Shown here in pieces: positions 1 through 12,218 of a DNA stretch of 64,000 bases. The stretch lies in the NCBI GenBank assembly GCA_036971475.1, contig JBAIZL010000002.1, forward strand, positions 350,090,082 through 350,154,081. Direction: 5' to 3'. The translations under genes were made by a program, and so were the position numbers. Position 1 is the first letter of the stretch. Every line of letters starts with the position of its first letter. Below the pieces are notes generated by a model. That model did not search any database. It was not told the origin of the DNA and saw only the letters and a list, made by a program, of their open reading frames with translations. This DNA is from Prosapia bicincta (lineage: Eukaryota > Arthropoda > Insecta > Hemiptera > Cercopidae).

Positions 1-526
1 CCGATTGAGTGCATATCAATTGTATTGTTTTATTAAGTAAAATTTATGTAACAGTTTTCTAAATTAATTGTTTATTAAATTCAAAGGTTTGTAAAAATAA
101 AAATCATTTTTAAAAACCTTTCTTGCTTAATATAAAACGTAACTTATATGTATCTTTCACACAGTTCAATTAAATGTTTCACTTAATCTTGGATCCCCGA
201 ATAAACTCTAAGAAAATTCTTCCTGACTACCCCCCGTCATTTGCAACTCAACAGACAAAAAAATATGAATCCGCTACCAGATTGATTAAACCATGCATAC
301 AATAGGGTTGAAGGTCATTATGTTCTTAAAAAACCCGGCCAAACAATTTTTAAAAAAATTTAGATATTTAGATATTCTCCTCTGCAGAACCTTTTTATTT
401 ATAAAGGCTTAATACATTCCCATAGACTTTGTCTCCTTCGCTCTTCTCAATTTTGCAATGCAAGGCTTTTTGCTAGTTCTGTTTTATTTGTTTTATTGAT
501 ATCACTTAGTAGCAAGTGTTGAAATA
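1..526. other. AT-rich sequence, nothing recognised
   Basis: No convincing reading frame, RNA gene or repeat structure is visible. Composition is typical of the AT-rich intergenic background of this window. Confidence 0.5.
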
Positions 527-750
527 TATCAGTAAATGATTTTCCCAAGTGATAACAATATAAACAATTGTTACGAAACCTCATTATATGCAACACAAAA
601 ATTGCAAGCTCTGTTTGTAATAACTAATTCCTTCTTACTGTTCAATTATTCTTGATAGACATTTGAATGACCAGCTACTTTGCTCTCAATATGCCTAAGT
701 GATGAAACCTTTTACGTCATATTGTTGTAGAGCAGGGGATCTCTTTTATA
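527..750. repeat. 224-bp block shared with 53711-53935
   Basis: This block matches 53711-53935 in direct orientation with only about seven differences by eye (about 97% identity). Flanks on both sides differ between the two copies. That identity is far higher than in the other shared repeats of the window (roughly 75-80%). Both copies lie just upstream of R131 family repeat DNA. It has no reading frame and its function is unknown. Confidence 0.8.
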
Positions 751-1339
751 GCTTGTCATCAGGCCGTTTAATATCATACTTTTAGTTAATAAATTCTTAA
801 TAAAACAGATCTAATTAAATTGAAATTGAATATATATTTATCACATTGTATTTATTAATTAGGCTACTAATTTGTATATTGAAATTTATATTGATATTAG
901 CATACTACCAACGGTTGTTGACCTAAAGTGCTTGGTTCGAACCTGTACATTCTAAACAAATTTTGCTTACTTGTCCAGACTCGAGGCTACCTGCAAGCCA
1001 CTGTTATACATAAAATATTACTTTTAAACTTATAGGAGCTTAATTTGCTACAAATAATAGCATGCTATAAATTGAAATAGCCTATTTACGTTTTTTTAGT
1101 TTTAAGCTTTAAACTGAGGTTAGGCAGTAGGCGTACGATACACACGCGTGTGTATGCGCACAAAAATTGCTGCACAATTCCTACAAATAATTTGTTCAAA
1201 TGTTATATAAAACTACATTAGAATATAGTTACAAATTATTAATCAAAGATATTTGCTGTTAAAAAACTAACGCTCAAGGGAAACAGTTGGTAGCCGTTAC
1301 ACACGGTCATTTCACTTGTCAACAAATTAGTCACTTTTG
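751..1339. other. AT-rich spacer with a lone B-box-like site
   Basis: The sequence ggttcgaacc at 934-943 matches the Pol III B-box consensus used by tRNA genes and tRNA-derived SINEs. No cloverleaf or clear A box is recognisable upstream, so this may be a SINE relic or chance. Nothing else is seen. Confidence 0.3.
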
Positions 1340-2510
1340 ACAATGAAAAATCAACGTAGAGTCGAAACTATAAAAGGTAGTGGGTTAAATTTTCATAGAA
1401 TATTTCGCTCATAACGTAGACAAATAGTAAGAAAGGATTTTGCAAAATTTAATTTTAAAGGCTAAAAATTACAAAAACAGGAATAATATACATGATTGCT
1501 GCAATTGTATTTTCGGTAAAAATAATACGCTTTTATAAACTTGTATTCCAGTTCCATATTCATCATCAATTATTAGTTGTTTTTAAATTTGGTAAATTAA
1601 CATATAAAGTGACAATTTTAAACTAGTGCAGCCAAACCCGCCGAGGGACGCGAGTGTAACAATATTTTTTTAACGAGATCCACCCTAGAGTGATACTTTT
1701 ACAGCTATGTTTTAAGATATTATAACACAGTGCTATGTTTTGTAAAAAAAAGACTTTTAAAAAGTTGTATTCTTATTATGAAGTTAATTTTGTCTATTTT
1801 CAAAACTTCAAAATTTGGATCGTCGTCACGAAGTATCTGAAGGCTTTTTACATAACCAGGTATAATTGTTTTATCATTATCGATTATGCACAGATATAAT
1901 TATCAAGTTTTGAAAATGGAAATTGTCCTAAACATAGCTATGTGTAATTAGATAATTTCAAGGCTTAGTTAGTTTAAAATGACCTAATCATTCTATTATT
2001 CTGATATAATAGATTATTCAAAGCAATTTTCCCGGATGATGTTTACAGAACAATTAAGTATTGATTCAATTACCTTGAAATAAAAATATGATATATAAAA
2101 AGTACATTAAAACAATGACCAAATTCTTAATGGGAGCGTTTATCTTTAAAAATAAAACAGGTCCTGCAGAAAGCCAGCGTTTATCCCTAATTTTATAAAT
2201 TGCACTAGTTTTCTGCATTCATTCTTAAACATCGAAGATTTAATTTCAAGCAAATATAAACAGTTTAGATTTCCTTGTTTACACACACCCTAATCAAGAA
2301 CTGCAATTATTTGTCGATGATTTAATGTGGCCTATGCTAAATGTATAGTGAGGGACAGATGCCAGCTATCTATACCCTGAACCAGGCACGCCATCTTGCC
2401 CACGCAATGCCAGCTGCTACTCTATATCCTCAGTCAAATATATTCCCATGCACCCTAACTTATTCCTCGTCTATATGTTTAAGTACAGTTTTCTGTCATT
2501 CATAACATTT
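1340..2510 (+). repeat. Dispersed repeat family R131, copy A
   Basis: Positions 1355-2340 match the reverse complement of about 33850-35010 over nearly their whole length. Landmarks include gccgaggg(a/g)cgcgagtgtaac near 1640 and the cataaccagg block near 1852. At 2370-2505 there is one degenerate unit of the 131-bp tandem repeat (landmarks ccatcttgcccacgcaatgc and ttattcctcgtct) that is amplified in copies B and C. No transposase frame is visible, so this looks like a non-autonomous or satellite-bearing mobile repeat. Insertion of the non-LTR fragment and a MITE piece ends the copy on the right. Confidence 0.75.
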
Positions 2511-2514
2511 CACA

Positions 2515-2566
2515 ATTCTTCTCTGTTGACGCATTTCGGAGAAACTCCATTTTCGAAACTTAAATC
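2515..2566. repeat. Fragment of the inverted-repeat element seen at 25629-25886
   Basis: The segment around gttgacgcatttcgga and gaaacttaaatc resembles the left arm at 25629-25715 (gttgacgcgttttgaaatga, aaaacttaaatag). It is probably a solo arm of a small inverted-repeat transposon. Confidence 0.4.
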
Positions 2567-2571
2567 AAAAG

Positions 2572-3288
2572 AAACAATTTAAAGAGCGCTGTACCGCGTG
2601 CAGAGGCTCTTCCTTAGAGGCATAACAGCTACAAGGAGAAGCACACCCTGTGCGGCGATGAGGGTTATGTTGGGTTTTCCATCCTTAGTCTTGAAATTAG
2701 GATGAGACAATAAAAACTGCATACCGGCTAAGTTGTACCGGGCGGTGGAAGACAAGTAGCAAACGTCATTAACAGCTATTTGGGGATTCACTGAAGGGGC
2801 TCTGGATAGAACCTCAGAATAAGATACTGTCACTAAAAAAGGAAAATGGAAATTACAAAATCCATATGCAAGAGAAGCATGGCAGAGTGCAGACCAAAAA
2901 ATGGAGAAATCAGGTTCACGGATGCGTCCAAGATGAAGGAAGGAGTGGGAACAGGATTTAGTGGACCGAGATACCAAAACAGATTTTGTCATTGCCTGGA
3001 AGACTACAACTCTGTTTTCCAGGGGGAAGTGCTCGCGATAAAACTATGTGCTGAGGAAATAATATGGCCTGGCAAGAGGGGCAAGACCTCCAGATGGATT
3101 TGCTCGGACAGTCAAGCAGCTCTGAAGGCTTTAGGTGAGGCTAGTACCAACTCTAGGCTGGTAGGTGAGACTATAGCTTCTCTAGCAGAGTGGAGTAAGT
3201 ATAATTCGCTCAACCTAACCTGACTTCCAGGACATTCTGCCTGGATAGGGATTGAGAGTGCTAACGCCTTAGCAAAACAAGGGTGTAT
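2572..3288 (+). pseudogene. Non-LTR retrotransposon pol fragment (RT thumb to RNase H), 5' piece, copy 1
   Basis: The plus strand reads the region after the RT palm (near 2580-2700, with the rTtP-type motif of I/R1/Jockey-like elements) and then an RNase H domain at 2900-3288. RNase H landmarks are FTDASKM, an E in the FQGEVLAIKLC stretch, SDSQAALKAL, and a PGHSA motif after a stop. A TGA at 3221-3223 lies where the second copy (21.1-22.3 kb) has TGG (Trp). Frameshifts precede the RNase H part. The frame is cut at 3288 by the Gypsy insertion, and the same gene resumes at 14265. It is a dead copy. Confidence 0.85.
3285..3288. repeat. Target-site duplication of the Gypsy element (left)
   Basis: The 4-bp gtat here is repeated at 14261-14264 directly outside the other LTR. 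The empty-site order is confirmed by copy 2 of the host element at 22050-22060, where gggtgtat runs straight into aactcaagg. A 4-bp duplication is usual for Gypsy-group integrases. Confidence 0.85.
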
Positions 3289-3473
3289 TTTTCTGTACGT
3301 ATGTTCCAATTAAAATAATTAAACACCAAGTAGTAAAGACACATTATCTTTTAATATAATAAAATCACATAAACACTACAATAGTACACGCAACCTAATA
3401 ACGTTCACTTATACATGACCTTCACTGGTAATAACCTGTTTGTAGCTAATTCAGTGTTGCTACCTACAAAACA
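3289..3473 (-). repeat. Gypsy LTR (3' LTR of the minus-strand element)
   Basis: It aligns with 14074-14260 over its whole length with roughly 17 substitutions and two small indels by eye (about 9% divergence). On the plus strand the other LTR begins tgttctgtacg and ends acaca or aaca. This copy begins ttttctgtacg, so its terminal TG has mutated to TT. Confidence 0.85.
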
Positions 3474-3883
3474 TCTCCCTTCCAAGTTATACAACTCAAT
3501 CTTAAAGTTAGAAAAAATCACGAATAAGGAATTAACAGGACAAATTAGAAAACTCATGGAAATTAGAAAGTTTAAATTTGATAAAAGTAAAGGTTTAATT
3601 TTTCCGGTGCTTTTACCACTTCTTCGTACTCCATTAGGATTTGCTGATGATACTAAGACATCTTGAGATGAAGTATTCTTCATCTCAGATGAAGAAGCAT
3701 CTGAAGATAACATCACAGGCAATGGTAAATTACTCCTCACTTGTCGGTGATCAATGGTTGGTACTAAAACTGACTCCCTGCAGTGCTCATCTGATGCGTT
3801 CAGCACTATAGAGGAAGGTTCCTTAAACTTAGATGGTTTTATGTACACAGAATTTCGACGCATTACTGAACCATCATTTGTTT

Positions 3884-4877
3884 TTAGTATGTATGAACGA
3901 GAAGATGTGGTTTTACTACCACCGCTGGATGCCACTGTTGATTTTTTCTGTAGAGCGCATTATCACCCTCTTGAAATATCTGATTATTCTTGGATGTTCT
4001 GTCATACAATTGCTTCGTTATTTTCTGTTTCAACAATATCTCATCTCTTATATATACACAATGTGGTTGGAGATTGCAGAGTGTTGTAGGTATTGTGGAT
4101 CGTAGTTGACGACTCATAAGAATTTGAGCTAGACTAGCACTCAAACCAAACGGAGGCGTATTATGATGTTCCAACAACATTAGGTTGAAATCAGTATTGA
4201 CTTTTCTTCATCATATTTTTTATAGTGCCTACAGTCTTCTCACTCATTCCATTACTTTTTGCATGGTGAGGGCTAGTAGTTACAACTTTGATGCCCCACT
4301 GTGAAGCAAAGTCTCTAAACACCCCTGAGTCGAATGGCATGTTATCAGCTACTGTTATCTGTGGAATGCCATGAGTAGCAAATATAGGCCTTAAAGCTTT
4401 AACCTCATCTAAGGCTGTTTTTCAATGTAAGTGTATGACATTAATCCAAAACGATAGATAATCCATAACAATCAAATAGTTCTTATTAGAAATTTCCATT
4501 AAATCCATACCAATCTTCTCATAAGGTAATTTTGGTACTTCATCTGGTAGTAATTGTTCCTTAGTTTTAGCTGGTCTATTTGTTTGACAATGAGGGCATC
4601 CATTGATAATATTTTCAATCTGTGCCAACATCTGAGGCCAGTAAAATACTCTACGAGCCCTAGCTTTTGTTTTCAAAAAACCTAGATGACCTGTATGTAA
4701 CTTGTTTAACATTTCCTTTTGTAACCTAAGAGGAACCATTAACTTTTGATTTAAAAATACAAGACCTTCTGAAACATGAATATCATCTTTCAGTCTAAAA
4801 TAATATCTAATATTATCTGGAAGACAATTTTTACTTGTAGGCCAACCTTGAAAATAATAATTAGTAAGAGTTTGCAA
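3884..4877 (-). pseudogene. Gypsy integrase (degenerate)
   Basis: Reading the minus strand, 4877-4420 gives an H-H-C-C zinc-binding module (HTGHLG ... CPHCQ) followed by the start of the integrase core with the first catalytic Asp (GMDLME). A stop at 4422-4424 breaks the frame. The core continues degenerately to about 4200, with a DNMPFDS segment (second Asp) and a SNGMSEKTV segment (catalytic Glu). A C-terminal segment follows at 4180-3884, and a basic-strand tail continues to 3405. Integrase joins cDNA ends to host DNA; this copy cannot encode a complete enzyme. Confidence 0.85.
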
Positions 4878-4889
4878 TATAGGGTCACT

Positions 4890-5492
4890 CTATGTTTCTT
4901 TAATAAATTTATCTATTTTAGCTTCATTTATTTGCAAATTAGCTGCATTAGATGCTACCATATGAATTGTATCAGACAAGAGTTTGCCTGTATCAGAATC
5001 TTCTGGTGAACTATTTTCGCAGTCACGAGACAATAGATCAGAAATATACATTTCTTTTCCAGGAATGTGAAACAAATTAAGATCATATTTCACTAGCATA
5101 AGAGCCATTCTTTGAAATCTATTGGATCCAATTTGTGAAATCCTTTTCTTAAGAAGAGATATTAATGGACGGTGATCTGTTCTAACACTAACAGTTCGTC
5201 CATAAATATAAAGATGGAACTTTTGAGTTGCATATACAAGACTTAGGAGTTCTTTCTCTATCTGAGCGTAATTTACTTCTGCATTATTCAAAGCTCTCGA
5301 TGCATAAGCCACTGGCTTGTTCTCCTGTAATATACAACATCCTAATGCATGTTTAGATGCATCAAACTCTATTGTAATTTCTTTTGTTGGATCAAAACAG
5401 CTAAGAATTGGAGCCTCAGTGATAAGCAACTTTATTTTATTCAATAAATCAGTATGATGTTTCGTCCATAGCCATTCAACATTCTTTTTCAT
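4890..5492 (-). pseudogene. Gypsy RT connection and RNase H domain
   Basis: The minus-strand frame shows the Gypsy RNase H pattern: an IEFDASKHALG strand with its Asp, then ENKPVAYASRAL, the EKELLSLVYA helix with its Glu, VRTDHRPL with its Asp, and the tail leading to HIPGKEMYISDLLSR. A nonsense codon at 4890-4892 separates it from the integrase region, which continues in the same frame. Known role of the family: removal of RNA from RNA-DNA hybrids during reverse transcription. Confidence 0.88.
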
Positions 5493-6140
5493 CAGTTCTC
5501 TGAAAGGTGCTGTAATCTCAACAAAATTAGGAATAAAACTCTAAGACTCTAAGATAATTTAGAAGTTCATGAAGTCTCAACAACTCTTTGTTACAAGTAG
5601 GTATTTTAACTTGATTTATAGCTTGAACTCTAGAGGGATCTATTTCATACCATCACTATTAAATACAAATCCCAAAAAATTACATTCATTAATACGAAAT
5701 TGAATCTTTGAAGCAATAAATTTTACGTTTAACTGACGCTCTATCTAAAACAGCTTTCATTGTTTTATCATGATCCTTCTGACATTTTGCTTTTATCAAT
5801 AAATCATCAAAATATATTATTACGTTAGGAATGTCACCACAATTCCTCATATTAATTTTTTGAAACTCTTCAGGGGCTACAGATACTCCAAACAGTAGCC
5901 TTAAAAATTTATACACTCCAAATGGTGTAGCAAAGCCACAAAGATCTGTAGAAGCCTTATCCAATTCAATATTATAAAACCCATCTTTTAGATCTAACAC
6001 AGAAAAGACTGAATTTCCTGATAACTGTGCACTCACATCCTGAACTGAATTAAGTAGGGCTGGCTCTCTAATTATAACTTTATTAAGATCCTTATGGTCA
6101 AGACAAAGGCGTAGACTACCGTCCTTCTTCTCTATTATCA
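5493..6140 (-). pseudogene. Gypsy reverse transcriptase palm and fingers
   Basis: The minus-strand frame 6141-5689 contains the GSLRLCLDHKDLN fingers motif, VLDLKDGFYNIEL with the first catalytic Asp, and IIYFDDLLI, the YxDD active site. After 5689 the frame is broken, and the palm-to-thumb region at 5688-5493 can be followed only across frameshifts. The upstream end is the BEL insertion point (target actag at 6140-6144 and 12570-12574). The first part of the RT is therefore on the other side of the insert, in the frame ending near 12575. Confidence 0.88.
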
Positions 6141-6144
6141 CTAG
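6140..6144. repeat. Target-site duplication of the BEL/Pao element (left)
   Basis: The 5-bp actag is repeated at 12570-12574 immediately outside the right LTR. Five bases is the usual duplication for BEL/Pao elements. Confidence 0.9.
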
Positions 6145-6493
6145 TGTTATGTAAATCCTTTCCTATTTCCTCATTTTTCCTCAAATACAACATTGTGAGT
6201 GAGGAACAATTATTTCTATCATTATTCATTTTTTAACTACATTTTTACTACGATTTGAGCGCTGTCTCTACTCATCTTGCGGCCGAACGTAGTACTACCA
6301 CCAGTTATAGTTGTGACAGACAACCGCCTACAAGTAAGTGAACTTTCCCACCAACTCTTTTAGATTTCATAGCTAACTTGCCTTAGCATCTTACATTCTA
6401 TTTTGGGGTATATTAGCGTCAAATACTATTATTTCGTTAATATAATTATAGCAACAGTTTGTCAGTAACTTTGACTTAATTATGGCACAAACA
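6145..6493 (+). repeat. BEL/Pao left LTR
   Basis: It starts TGTTATG and ends ACAAACA. It aligns with 12219-12569 over the full length with about 16 substitutions and two 1-bp indels by eye (about 5%). That is lower than the divergence of the surrounding Gypsy LTRs, consistent with a later insertion. Confidence 0.92.
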
Positions 6494-6515
6494 TTTTGGT
6501 CCTTCGGGCCGGATA
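6494..6515 (+). promoter_or_regulatory. Candidate primer-binding site of the BEL/Pao element
   Basis: Directly after the LTR the sequence reads ttttggtccttcgggccgg. The TGG start is what a tRNA 3' CCA end would pair with. The tRNA species was not established. Confidence 0.55.
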
Positions 6516-6849
6516 AACCTGTCCCTGAGTGTTTTTAAAGGTGTTCAAGTTTTGAAATGTGTTTATAATCTGTTGAAATACTGCTTCAAAATATATTCGA
6601 ATATTTAAAATTTATGTTTTTTTGTTTTCTTAAGTTATATAACGCATTAACAAAAAACTGTACATTATAAAGCTTAATACAGTCCACTGTAGGCTAGTTA
6701 ATAATCTAATCTTTGCAATGTTTGTTTAGGCGAAAGCTTAATTCTATTATAGCAAAGCTTAGGCCTATTCGCTTTAAATGTTCAAGTCTACTTAGTGAAT
6801 TATTTAAAGAAAACCTTAATATTTTCTATGCTGCAAATTGTATATAATT

Positions 6850-9800
6850 ATGAATAAACTAGAAAATCATTTAAAATTACTAATAGCTAGGAGAGAAAAG
6901 CTATATCGCCGTATCCAAATTCTGTATGATCTTTCTAAAGAAATCTCAGATCTAAGTTAGAAAAATTTAAAGCGAGATATAATAATATAGGCGACTCATA
7001 TACACAATTTGAAGCCGTTCCAGAGCAAATAATAGCAACGTCATTACAAATTGATCCCGAAAAACAATACGAAACTGTTCAAAAAGCCGAAGCCTTTGAC
7101 GAGTTGTATTTTAAAATACAAGTAGTCTATAATAGAATTAGTTATGCGGAACAATCCTCTGTTGGCTGTAGGAGTAAGGATAAAACTTCTAGTAGGCCTC
7201 GTTTACCAGAAATTGCCTTGCCAAAGTTTGACGGATCTTACAATGAATGGACACCATTTTACGATAATTTTCGCGTTCTCATCATTGAAAATACGTCACT
7301 CAGTGACATTGAAAAGTTTCACTATTTACTCTCTGCACTTTCTGGTTCTGCGTTAAGCATTTCTCGCAGCCTTAATATATCAGAGAAGAATTATTGCATT
7401 ATTTGGAAATCCTTAGTAGACAAATATCAAAACAAGCATGTGCTAGGAATATCCTTATTAAACACACTCTTTAGTTGTACTCCACAGCATAATGAGTCAG
7501 CTTCGACTTTAAATGATTTTTTAGGAAAGTTTTATGAACCGGTTATTGCACTTAAGGCACTGGGTATTCCAGACCTTGCTGATTTTTTGTTTATGTATAT
7601 TGCTTTGAGAAATTTACCAGTTACTAGATGCAAGCAGTTTGAATTACAGAACATTGATTCCGAAATACCTAAGTATGATGATTTAGTGAAATTCTAACAA
7701 AACCATGCACGTATATTAGGAATATCTCAAGATAACGATATACACCCAGCTCATAAGCACATTAATAGAAACCCTGCTCTGAAAACTGTTACATCTTCAA
7801 AGCGAGGGTCCGCTGTTAAAAATCTTATTCCATTTTCAAATAGAGTCTTGGTCACTTCCTCTACTGATGCATCTAAACTTTGTCCATGCTGCAAACTACT
7901 TCATACTATATTCAAATGTCCTGAATACCAACGTATCAGCCTTTATCAACGTAAAGATTTAGTTAAAGCCAATAAACTATGTTTTAATTGTCTGAAAGGT
8001 TCACATAGCGTGTCTCGTTGTCTATCCCAGACAAATTGTTTAACTTGCGGCCACCGACACCACACATACCTTCATTTAGAACATACTCAGCCTATTGTGA
8101 ACGATTCGTGCAGCATTTTAGTGCATGTTGCATCACCTCAAACCAATCCTTCTCTTCAGTCGGTTAATGATTCAATCACTAACAATACCTCTACTAGCTT
8201 AGTTCAAGATTCACAGCAGCATTATTCTACTGTAATACTAGGGCCTGCAGTTATTCATGTCAAGGACTCAAACGGCCTGTTTCAACCTGTTAGAGCAATT
8301 ATTGACTCATGTGCCAAAACTTCCTTCATGACATCTGCCTATCCAAAGCGTTTAGGGTTGGTACGAAGAAAATGTTCATTCCCTATAGCTGGTCTAGCCC
8401 AGAATGAGGTCAAGGGTACTAAAGGAGTTGTCACGTGTATACTAAAGCCTCGAGACTCCATAACTCCTCAACTACATTCTGAGGCTGTGATACTTTCAAA
8501 AATCACTGCTCATATGCCTAGCGTTCATATTCCCACTCACATCGTCTCCAAGTTGAAACATCTATATCTGGCTGATCCCACATACCCTATTTTCACATAC
8601 CCTCTCAGATTGATTTTCTGATAGCTGCGGATTTATTTTCTGAGGTCTATGATGGACAACAGCTCAGTACTACGGATGGCTGCCCCTCCGCTCTTCATAG
8701 CATCTTTGGTTGGGTTATTACAGGAAAGTTGAAGGATAAGCAACCTCAGCTTGCACTCACTTCATCATGCTTGCTTATTTCAAGTGCAAGTAGTATTAAC
8801 AGAAGTTTAAGACGTTTCTGGGAGATAGAGGAAGTTCCTCATATGATACCTCCCAACCCAGATGATGTCCAATGTGAAGAGAGTTTTAAGGAATTACACT
8901 ATCGTGATATGGAAGGTCGTTATGTTCTTCCTCTTCCAATAAGAGAAAGTGATAACGTCTTAGGTCAGTCACGCGACCAAGCAACCAATAGGTTCAAGTA
9001 CCTGGAGAAAAGGTTAGGGCGTGATGCCAATCTGTATAGAGAGTATAAGTCCTTTATGAGGGAATATGTTAACCTTGCACACATGCGTTTCTTATCAAAT
9101 AATTCGCCTCAAGAACAACCCTATTTCATACCTCATCACTGCGTTATCGAAGATTCTAGTTCATCCACTAAGGTTCGTGTACTGTTCGATGCATCTATGA
9201 AGACTACAAATAATAGGTCACTAAATGATATACTGTTGACAGGGCCTAAGCTAGAAAATGATATTGCTGATGGTTTGGTAAAATTTCGATTGCATCCATT
9301 AGTTTTAATTACGGGTATTTGTAAGATGTACAGGCAAATATTAGTCCGTTCACAAAATCGAAAGTATCAGCATATTCTCTGGCGGGAAAACCCCAACGAG
9401 TCGATCCTGGAATTTTAACTCATGACAATTATGTATGGTGTTTCATCTGCTCCTTATTTGGCTTTGCGAACATTGAAACAACTTGCTATAGACGAAGGAG
9501 ATAAGTTCCCTCTTGCAGCCAAGGTTCTTCAAGAGGACATTTATATTGATGATATTCTGACAGGCGCAGCGAATGTTCAAGAAGCATTGGATTTACAAAA
9601 TCAACTTATAAATCTTCTTGCATTAGGAGGATTCAGTCTTCATAAATGGAGCAGCAATTACGCTAGCTTACTTGAGGCTATACCTGACGAACACAAGGAA
9701 GTTCCTATTTCGTTGGATTCAGATGGAAATCACATCATCAAGATTTTACGTCTTCAATGGATTGCTAAATAAGACATGTTCTCTTACAGTATAACTCCCA

Positions 9801-12100
9801 TCAACCTAATATACACAAAACGTGCCATTTTATCCCGTATCTCACGCATATTTGATCCTCTCGCTTGGCTATCCCCTGTGATTATATTGGCCAAACCCAT
9901 GGTTCAAAGATTCTGGATACTTGGGCTTAGTTGGGATGATGAAGTTCCCCCAAACATTCAAAAGGAATGGGCAACCTTTGCCTCGGAACTACACCTTATA
10001 TCTAATATAAAATTAAGCCGGTTTACAGTGTCTCCGGGGTCAGGCCTATGCTACCTTGTAGGTTTTTCCGATGCTTCTGAAAAAGGATACAGTGCTGTAA
10101 TTTATTTGATTGACTGTACAACCAACACAGCTACGTCTCATGTTATTATTGGGAAGTCAAAAATGGCACCTTTTAAAACATTTTCTATTCCTCGGTTGGA
10201 ACTTTGTGGAGCATTATTACTTTCAAGAATGTTTGATTATCTTAAAAAAAGTTTAAGTGAAGTTTTGCAAATAGAAGGTATATTTGCATTTACTGATTCA
10301 ATGGTGGTAATTAATTGGCTAAAAACGCATCCTTATTTGCTCAAAACCTTTGTTGCTAACCGTGTGACAGAAATATTGGAGATATTAGATCCTAACAGCT
10401 GGCATTATGTGTCAACAAATCTAAACCCAACTGATTGTAGTTCTCGGGGTCTGTTCCCTAGTCAATTCATAGCTCATTCGCTTTGGTGGTTCGGCCCATT
10501 ATTCATGACATCACTCATAAAGGAATGGCCGCTGCGGTACGCACCTTGCTCAAGTACGAATGTATTACCAGATATCAAGTTGAATATTGATACTATTTGT
10601 GTCGCTGAAACCAAAACACCAAGTTTTAACTTAATTGATAAATTGTCTTCGTTTACCAGGTTAATTAGAGTAACCGCCTGGTGCAAACGATTTATAACAA
10701 ACTGTCATACACAATCTAAAGTTAAAGGTTCATTATCTCATACTGAATTAGGTTCATCTATACATTTCTGGATTCAATACACACAGAAAAGGTACTTTGC
10801 AGAAGATCTAATTTCACTTAAAGGTGGAGGAGAGACATCTAATCCCCTTAGGAAACTGAACCCTTTTTTGGACAATCGTGGGCTTCTTAGGGTAGGGGGT
10901 AGGCTTCGGAATGCTGTCTTGCCACAAGACTTTAGACATCCTATTCTACTACCCAAGTTAAGCTGCTTGACTACACTCTTAGTCGAGCATTATCACAAAT
11001 CTTATTTACATGTTGGACCACGCACACTACAATCATTTATTCAACAGAAGTATTGGATTCTGAGTATTCGCAGTGCTATTAGGTCCACACTCTCCAAATG
11101 TCTCACCTGTAATAAAATGAAGCCAACGTTCATACATCCTCGTATGGGAGATCTTCCACCCTCACGAACAAGTCAAGGACGACCGTTCATATCTACTGGA
11201 GTTGATTTCGGCGGTCCTATTTTAATTAAGGAATCTAGACGACGAAATGCTAAGATATTTAAGGCATATATTTGTTTGTTTGTGTGTCTATCTACAAAAA
11301 CCGTCCAAATCGAAGTGGTTTCGGATCTTTCAACCGATGCATTTTTGGCTGCACTCGATAGATTTGTCAGTAGACGAGGTATTTGCCACTATATGTTTTC
11401 CGACAATGGAACGAACTTTGTGGGAGCTAACAAGTACCTGACAGACATATTCAAGTACTTCAAAGAGCCTAATAATAAAGCTAGGATAACTGATCATTGC
11501 AGCTCTAAAGGAATCTCTTGGAATTTCAACCCACCTGACGGTCCTCACTTTGGAGGTCTATGGGAGGCCGGAATACGTTCCACAAAATACCATCTCAAGA
11601 TAGTGCTAAATGGACAAGCTCTCACCTTTGAAGAATTATCAGCACTATGTGCAAAAATTGATTCAATTTTAAATTCCAGGCCATTATCTCCGTTATCCAC
11701 ACACGCTAATGAATTTGATGTTTTAACACCCGTACACTTTCTCGACAGCTCTGCTCTGACCGCAGTACCTGAACATGACCTTCAAGAATTACCCATGAAT
11801 CGTCTAAGTCACTGGTAACTAATTTCAAAGGCCGTCCAACATTTCTGGACACGTTACAGGATTGAGTATTTGCACACGCTCCAACAGCGTAGTAAATGGA
11901 CAACGGTATCACCAAACGTGTCTAAAGGTGACTTGGTACTCCTTCAAGATACCGACTCTCCACCTTTACGTTGGCAGTTGGGAAGAATTGAAGATACATT
12001 CCCAGGAAAGGATGGTGTTGTAGTCGTATCAGTAGGAACCACGCGAGTTACTTTCCGACGCCCAGTCGTCAAGATAAGTCCTCTCCCTTACCATGACTAA
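6850..12100 (+). pseudogene. BEL/Pao gag-pol polyprotein gene, inactivated
   Basis: The gene starts at ATG 6850 and ends at TAA 12098-12100. Gag runs to about 7850, then three Cys/His knuckles (7880-8080) and an aspartic protease near 8300 whose D-S-G is D-S-C. RT follows (about 9130-9800), with YRQI and the YIDD active site. The first catalytic Asp is replaced by Gly in the ITGICKMYRQI stretch. RNase H covers about 10060-10440 (FSDAS, FTDSM). The integrase zinc module covers 10985-11110, and the integrase core 11195-11590 (VDFGG, SDNGTNF, WEAGIRS). Breaks: frameshift near 6956, stop at 7695, frameshift near 8600, and stops at 9416, 9770 and 11816. Breaks plus two active-site changes mean it is dead. 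Confidence 0.93.
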
Positions 12101-12206
12101 AGAACATTTTTATTATCACAAGTTTTTTTAGTTCAAGTAGTTTTATTTTTTGTTGTTTAATGTGTGTTTTATTTCTATTTAATTGAGAAAACTTTATTCT
12201 GTTTTC

Positions 12207-12218
12207 GGTGGGGAGAAA
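12207..12218 (+). promoter_or_regulatory. Polypurine tract of the BEL/Pao element
   Basis: The purine-rich ggtggggagaaa directly abuts the right LTR. This is the position where plus-strand DNA synthesis is primed in LTR retroelements. Confidence 0.75.

Noticed and set aside
934..943. Possible tRNA or tRNA-SINE at the ggttcgaacc site
   Set aside because: No A box at the right distance and no cloverleaf could be folded by eye; a B box alone is not sufficient.
3405..4105. Plus-strand frames in 3415-4105
   Set aside because: They overlap the minus-strand integrase tail of the Gypsy element and have no motif of their own.
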